64,000 nucleotides of DNA from Bdellovibrionales bacterium (lineage in GTDB: Bacteria > Bdellovibrionota > Bdellovibrionia > Bdellovibrionales > JAMPXM01), in contig JADJOF010000001.1 in NCBI GenBank assembly GCA_016713885.1, positions 806,001 to 870,000 of the forward strand, in the 5' to 3' direction. The translations under genes and the position numbers were made by a program. The notes below the pieces were generated by a model, which saw only the letters and a program-made list of their open reading frames with translations, ran no database searches and was not told where the DNA came from. Positions 60,891-64,000 of the stretch are shown here, one piece after another (within the stretch, counting starts at the first letter, position 1; each line of letters begins with the position of its first letter).

Positions 60891-61692
60891 CCGAAGGATC
60901 CTATCCTTATTTTTCTTAATTTTAATATTTCCAATCCTTGCCTACTCCTTTGATGGCAGATTGGAGAAGAAAAAGCACGGTCCGTACCGGATTTCGCTCC
61001 TTCAAGATTTTCAGACGGGTCTTGGAAAGATCGTTATTCAAAAAGGACGGGTCAAAGTTTTTGAAGAGGCCGAAATTGACCATCACTATTATTTTGGAAA
61101 TCATTTTGAACCGAATTCGGATGAGCCTGCCGACATTTTTTCGGGACGTGACATCACCGGCCGCGGGAGAGCGAACCTCGTCATATCCAATTGGACTGGC
61201 GGAGCGCACTGCTGCCATTTTTTGCATATTTTTGAATTGGGCCAAAGTCTTAGAGAGCTTGTGACTGTTGAGGCACTCAGCGCTTCTATTCGATTGGTTG
61301 ATCTTGATCGTGATGGGTATCCAGAAATTGAATTTTGGGACGGAGCCATCGATGAACAGTTCGCCTGTTTTGCCAGATCCCCTGGTGGAAGGGTGGTCTT
61401 GAAGTTTCGGAAAGATCACTATGAGGTCGCGACTCATTTGATGAAGAGAGCGGCGCCAACTGCAAAAAAATTGAAGCGTCTCAAGCTGGATTTAGCACGC
61501 GCCTTTAAAGAAGAAAGTCCTGACCTTCCATATCGATTTTTAAAGGCTCTCATGGATCTGAGTTATTCTGGTCACTTTAAGTTGGCTTTACAGGTGGCTG
61601 ATGAAACATGGCCAGTTGGGAAGCCTGGATTAGAAAAATTCAAGAGTGAATTCTCACAAGCTCTGCAGAACAGTCAATACTGGAAGGAATAG
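60877..61692 (+). CDS. Secreted protein paired with the SLT enzyme
   Basis: 271 residues from the GTG at 60877 (GGAGAAG upstream), overlapping the SLT stop by 14 bases. A signal peptide (I-L-S-L-F-F-L-I-L-I-F-P, cleavage near A-Y-S-F) is followed by a strand-rich domain containing N-W-T-G-G-A-H-C-C-H-F-L-H and a calcium-loop-like D-L-D-R-D-G-Y-P-E-I-E-F (FG-GAP/VCBS-like). The end is helical. It shares the A+T-rich composition of the SLT gene. Being periplasmic and co-translated, it could protect against or regulate the SLT enzyme; no family assignment is made. Confidence 0.7.
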   Translation: MKNLSRRILSLFFLILIFPILAYSFDGRLEKKKHGPYRISLLQDFQTGLGKIVIQKGRVKVFEEAEIDHHYYFGNHFEPNSDEPADIFSGRDITGRGRANLVISNWTGGAHCCHFLHIFELGQSLRELVTVEALSASIRLVDLDRDGYPEIEFWDGAIDEQFACFARSPGGRVVLKFRKDHYEVATHLMKRAAPTAKKLKRLKLDLARAFKEESPDLPYRFLKALMDLSYSGHFKLALQVADETWPVGKPGLEKFKSEFSQALQNSQYWKE

Positions 61693-61955
61693 AGACCGTG
61701 ATGATCGCGGCTATTTCAAGTCCATCAATTTGAGTTTACTCAAGTGCCCCTCGGGGGTTTAAGAGGTTTCGCGCAGATCCCTGCCCCTTTGAGTGGGTGG
61801 ATTCATGAACGCAAGAAGCTTCCGTGTTGGTGATTCTCGAATCGTTTATGCTCCCTCAGGTCCGAGTTGCGTAGCCCGCACTTTGTAAGAACTCCCAGGC
61901 TTCAAATAGGACAAGTTTATATTCTTGCAGCGTTCAAGCGCAGGTCTTGACTAAA

Positions 61956-61973
61956 TGTGCTAAAAATAGCACA
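61956..61973 (+). promoter_or_regulatory. Operator-like palindrome upstream of the toxin-antitoxin pair
   Basis: tgtgcta and tagcaca flank aaaa as a perfect 7-base inverted repeat, 11 bases before the toxin start. ttgact at 61947-61952 may be the -35 element. It is a good candidate for autorepression by the XRE antitoxin. The rest of the 292-base gap 61693-61984 holds nothing recognisable. Confidence 0.7.
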
Positions 61974-61984
61974 GTGGGGTAAAG

Positions 61985-62317
61985 ATGAAACGGATCATCT
62001 GGGATAAGGCTGCGCTTGAAACAATCCGACGATTCTCTGTGGAGGTCCGACAAGAGATCGGTGCCCTCCTAAGATTGATTCAACAAGGTGAGCAACTGGG
62101 ATTGCCGCAATCGAAACCAGTGAAGCAGTTGGCGCCGTCGGCATTCGAGTTGAGGATTAAAGATCGAGATGGAATCTATCGAGTATTCTATGTGTTTTTT
62201 GATAAACATCGAGTTTTTGTTCCCCACGCGTTTATAAAGAAATCGCGAAAAACGCCCATGCAAGAAATCGAGACAGGAAGAAGACGTTTAAGGAGGCTGA
62301 TCGATGAGAATGAGTAA
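61985..62317 (+). CDS. Toxin of the RelE/HigB (Gp49-like) superfamily
   Basis: 110 residues. The fold is shown by W-D-K-A-A-L-E-T-I-R-R-F-S-V-E-V-R-Q-E-I, then K-Q-L-A-P-S-A-F-E-L-R-I-K-D-R-D-G-I-Y-R-V-F-Y-V and H-A-F-I-K-K-S-R-K-T-P. The F-E-L-R and Y-R-V-F-Y motifs belong to the phage-derived Gp49-like (PF05973) mRNA-cleaving toxins. Toxin precedes antitoxin, as in HigBA. It overlaps the antitoxin by 14 bases. Confidence 0.9.
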   Translation: MKRIIWDKAALETIRRFSVEVRQEIGALLRLIQQGEQLGLPQSKPVKQLAPSAFELRIKDRDGIYRVFYVFFDKHRVFVPHAFIKKSRKTPMQEIETGRRRLRRLIDENE

Positions 62318-62579
62318 GCAAGCAAATGAACTGGCGGCTGATCTTGGTCTAAGTGAAGCTGAGGCAGTAGTTATGGAGCTGAAGTCTCAACTTTATAAGC
62401 AAGCCTCGGAAAGTATTTTGAAGTCGAAGCTCACTCACGAAGAGATTGCAAAAAAGATCGGAACTTCAAGAGCGCGAATCACTCGAATCGCCAATCTGGC
62501 GGAAAACAGTTTGTCCATGGAGCTTCTTGTTAAAATCATCTTCGCATTGGAAAACAAGGTTCCGTTGAGAGTGGCTTGA
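62304..62579 (+). CDS. XRE-family antitoxin
   Basis: 91 residues (alternative start two codons later). The helix-turn-helix is at about 43-75: L-T-H-E-E-I-A-K-K-I-G-T-S-R-A-R-I-T-R-I-A-N. It should neutralise the preceding toxin and bind the palindrome at 61956-61973. Its 3' end overlaps the convergent GNAT-FosA gene by 44 bases. Confidence 0.9.
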   Translation: MRMSKQANELAADLGLSEAEAVVMELKSQLYKQASESILKSKLTHEEIAKKIGTSRARITRIANLAENSLSMELLVKIIFALENKVPLRVA

Positions 62580-63429
62580 GAAGTTCTTGATTCTGAAAAA
62601 TAGCTCCGATGCGGTCGCGCCAAGTGCCATCGTGAAGTTCGAGTCGGTTGCCTGACGGATCGAGGAGATAGATAGATCGGCCAGGGCTTCGGTTTTCTTG
62701 CCATTGGTGTGCGCCTGCCGCAGAGATTCGACGTTCGATTTCGACATAGCTTTCGTCAGTTGCTAGAAATGCCACGTGCGAGTAGTCGATTTGGGTAATC
62801 TTCGTTCTATCTTCGACGAGAACAAGCCATAGGCGGTCACTTCTCAGGTAGGCACTCTTGCCTTGGTACACATTGAGAATCGAAAACCCTAGTGTCTCTG
62901 TGTAAAATTCGATCGCATGTTCAAGATCTCGTACGGTCAAAGTGATGTGACTGAGCCCTTGAATCGCTCCTAGAGTACAGAAGCTTTTTTTTAACAATGA
63001 AAACATTGGTCCATGGATGGAGCGCGAGGCAACCCGCATTCCGGTGTCCTGAAAGCCTTGTTTTTTATAAAACGAGTCGGACGATGGTTCTGGCAAAACA
63101 AGCAACTCACGCCAGCCTTGTTTCTTTGCAAGAGAGAAGATGTACTGACAGCACATGTGCCCTACGCCATGACCGATTCGTTGCGGAGAAATCCACAGAT
63201 GGTCGAGATACTTGTCGCCGTCTTTTTCGGCGACCGCGAAGAAACCAATGACTAACTCTGACTCGACAATTTCGAAGCAGAGGTTTTCGACAAGATAGGA
63301 CGAGTCGATATGTAAAAGTGGCAGTGCATCGTCCAAATACGCCTTTGGATAGGGCCAATGGCTTTTTGAGGCTCGAACAACATGATTGATGATTGATAGT
63401 GACTCTTCGCGGGTTCGCCTGATTTGCAT
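62536..63429 (-). CDS. GNAT acetyltransferase fused to a FosA-like glutathione transferase
   Basis: 297 residues from the ATG at 63429. Residues 1-145 are a GNAT domain (acetyl-CoA loop R-I-G-H-G-V-G-H-M, then F-Y-K-K-Q-G-F). Residues 155-275 are a vicinal-oxygen-chelate domain very like FosA: metal ligands H161, H218 and E264 have exactly the spacing of FosA H7, H64 and E110. T163, Y216, S248, S252, Y254 and R273 fall on the fosfomycin or potassium-site residues. FosA Lys90 is Gln244 here. FosA inactivates fosfomycin with glutathione. Whether this one does so, and why a GNAT domain is attached, is open. Confidence 0.88.
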   Translation of the reverse strand: MQIRRTREESLSIINHVVRASKSHWPYPKAYLDDALPLLHIDSSYLVENLCFEIVESELVIGFFAVAEKDGDKYLDHLWISPQRIGHGVGHMCCQYIFSLAKKQGWRELLVLPEPSSDSFYKKQGFQDTGMRVASRSIHGPMFSLLKKSFCTLGAIQGLSHITLTVRDLEHAIEFYTETLGFSILNVYQGKSAYLRSDRLWLVLVEDRTKITQIDYSHVAFLATDESYVEIERRISAAGAHQWQENRSPGRSIYLLDPSGNRLELHDGTWRDRIGAIFQNQELLKPLSTEPCFPMRR

Positions 63430-63455
63430 ATTGAAAGTCCTCACAAGACTCGAGA

Positions 63456-63758
63456 TTACCAGTAGCGGGCGTCGACTTCGATATCGCCGGGGCCGATGAC
63501 CTGGCAGCTGATGCGCTCTTGGGGGTCGGCCTGGATCTTTTTGAGCAAAAAACTCTCGTGCTGGGAGGGCGCCGATGCGTTGCCAGAGACAAAGAGCCGA
63601 CATTTTGTGCAGACGCCATCGCCTCCGCAAGATGAAGCGACGGGAAGCCCGATCTCCATGAGACGATCCATCAGCGACTGGCCGGCGGGCCAGGCTATTT
63701 CGCCATGCTGCGACTGAAGCAGAGGGTTTTTAAAGCGAATTCGACCGATGGTGTCCAC
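63456..63758 (-). CDS. 2Fe-2S ferredoxin
   Basis: 100 residues of the plant/adrenodoxin-like beta-grasp fold. The cluster ligands are C44, C50 and C53 in S-S-C-G-G-D-G-V-C-T-K-C and C85 in R-I-S-C-Q-V. It carries electrons to an unknown partner. It is divergent from trxB and lies 26 bases upstream of the GNAT-FosA gene on the same strand. Confidence 0.93.
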   Translation of the reverse strand: MDTIGRIRFKNPLLQSQHGEIAWPAGQSLMDRLMEIGLPVASSCGGDGVCTKCRLFVSGNASAPSQHESFLLKKIQADPQERISCQVIGPGDIEVDARYW

Positions 63759-63824
63759 TGGACCTAGTCTAGCGGTCTCCGCCGCGCGAGGCTATAGTTG
63801 GACCGAAAATCTTTACGGCCTTAG

Positions 63825-64000
<176 letters not shown>

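Noticed and set aside
61693..61984. Possible tRNA or integration site next to the A+T-rich island
   Set aside because: No acceptor stem, anticodon arm or T-arm could be folded, and no repeated attachment sequence was seen at the other end of the island.
60126..62579. Prophage remnant
   Set aside because: A lytic transglycosylase and a Gp49-like toxin alone are not enough; no integrase, capsid, tail or terminase gene is present.

Overview
The window looks like a chromosomal stretch of a Gram-negative bacterium, most likely from the Bdellovibrionota or a close relative. The lineage call is an inference (moderate confidence). It rests on two regulators of the TIGR02147/DUF4423 type, many small lipoproteins and beta-barrel proteins, an LPS heptose epimerase (hldD), a TonB system, and tightly packed genes with ATGA/TAATG overlaps and frequent GTG starts. 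There are no rRNA genes, no convincing tRNA genes, no CRISPR array and no insertion sequence. No stretch longer than about 300 bases lacks a gene.

Region by region. 1-4.8 kb (+): a TIGR02147 regulator cut by the window edge, a secreted HExxH/barrel protein, a lipoprotein, then hppD-hmgA of tyrosine catabolism. 4.8-5.3 kb: a lone XRE regulator and a 40-bp perfect palindrome. 5.3-7.4 kb (+): a secreted protein and ribD. 7.4-11.2 kb (-): the overlapping operon hldD-phhA-trmJ-GNAT. PhhA makes tyrosine from phenylalanine and so feeds the hppD/hmgA pathway. 11.3-14.1 kb (-): a LysR regulator and a divergent SelO-like pseudokinase. 14.2-15.5 kb (+): a secreted protein of unknown function.

15.7-25.5 kb (+) is the most interesting block: nine closely packed genes encoding a secreted beta-helix protein, a large TonB-dependent receptor, an ankyrin lipoprotein, ExbB, ExbD, a DUF3450-like protein, a membrane-anchored coiled-coil protein, TonB and a TPR-like protein. 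It looks like a self-contained TonB-energised outer-membrane machine with its own putative cargo or surface partner.

25.5-30.3 kb: a disrupted oligopeptidase B gene (-) and a Ca2+-type P-ATPase (+). 30.4-32.2 kb: tandem secreted paralogues, the first interrupted by an in-frame stop. 32.2-37.1 kb: an ATP-grasp enzyme, a peroxiredoxin, an exonuclease III with an altered catalytic residue, FxsA, an SH3-like protein, a DksA-like protein lacking zinc cysteines, and a double PspC protein. 37.1-42.6 kb: a cysteine-cluster protein, an agmatinase-family hydrolase and peptide ABC transporter parts without ATPases. 42.6-50.4 kb (-): a lipoprotein, an M1-like peptidase, a barrel protein, a DUF1653 protein, speA and leuS. 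SpeA and the agmatinase-family enzyme together could convert arginine to putrescine. 50.5-52.5 kb (+): a response regulator-GGDEF protein and a frameshifted cation-efflux gene. 52.6-57.8 kb: a small Ala/Pro-rich lipoprotein, a second TIGR02147 regulator, a nitroreductase-like protein, a methyltransferase, a DUF486 protein and ggt. 57.9-60 kb: trmB and a lipoprotein. 60.1-62.6 kb: an A+T-rich patch with a soluble-looking lytic transglycosylase and a secreted partner, then a toxin-antitoxin pair with a clear operator-like palindrome. 62.5-64 kb: a GNAT-FosA fusion, a 2Fe-2S ferredoxin and the start of trxB.

Two genes (ptrB and the CDF transporter) carry frameshifts whose repair is obvious from the sequence. 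They may be real lesions or sequence errors.
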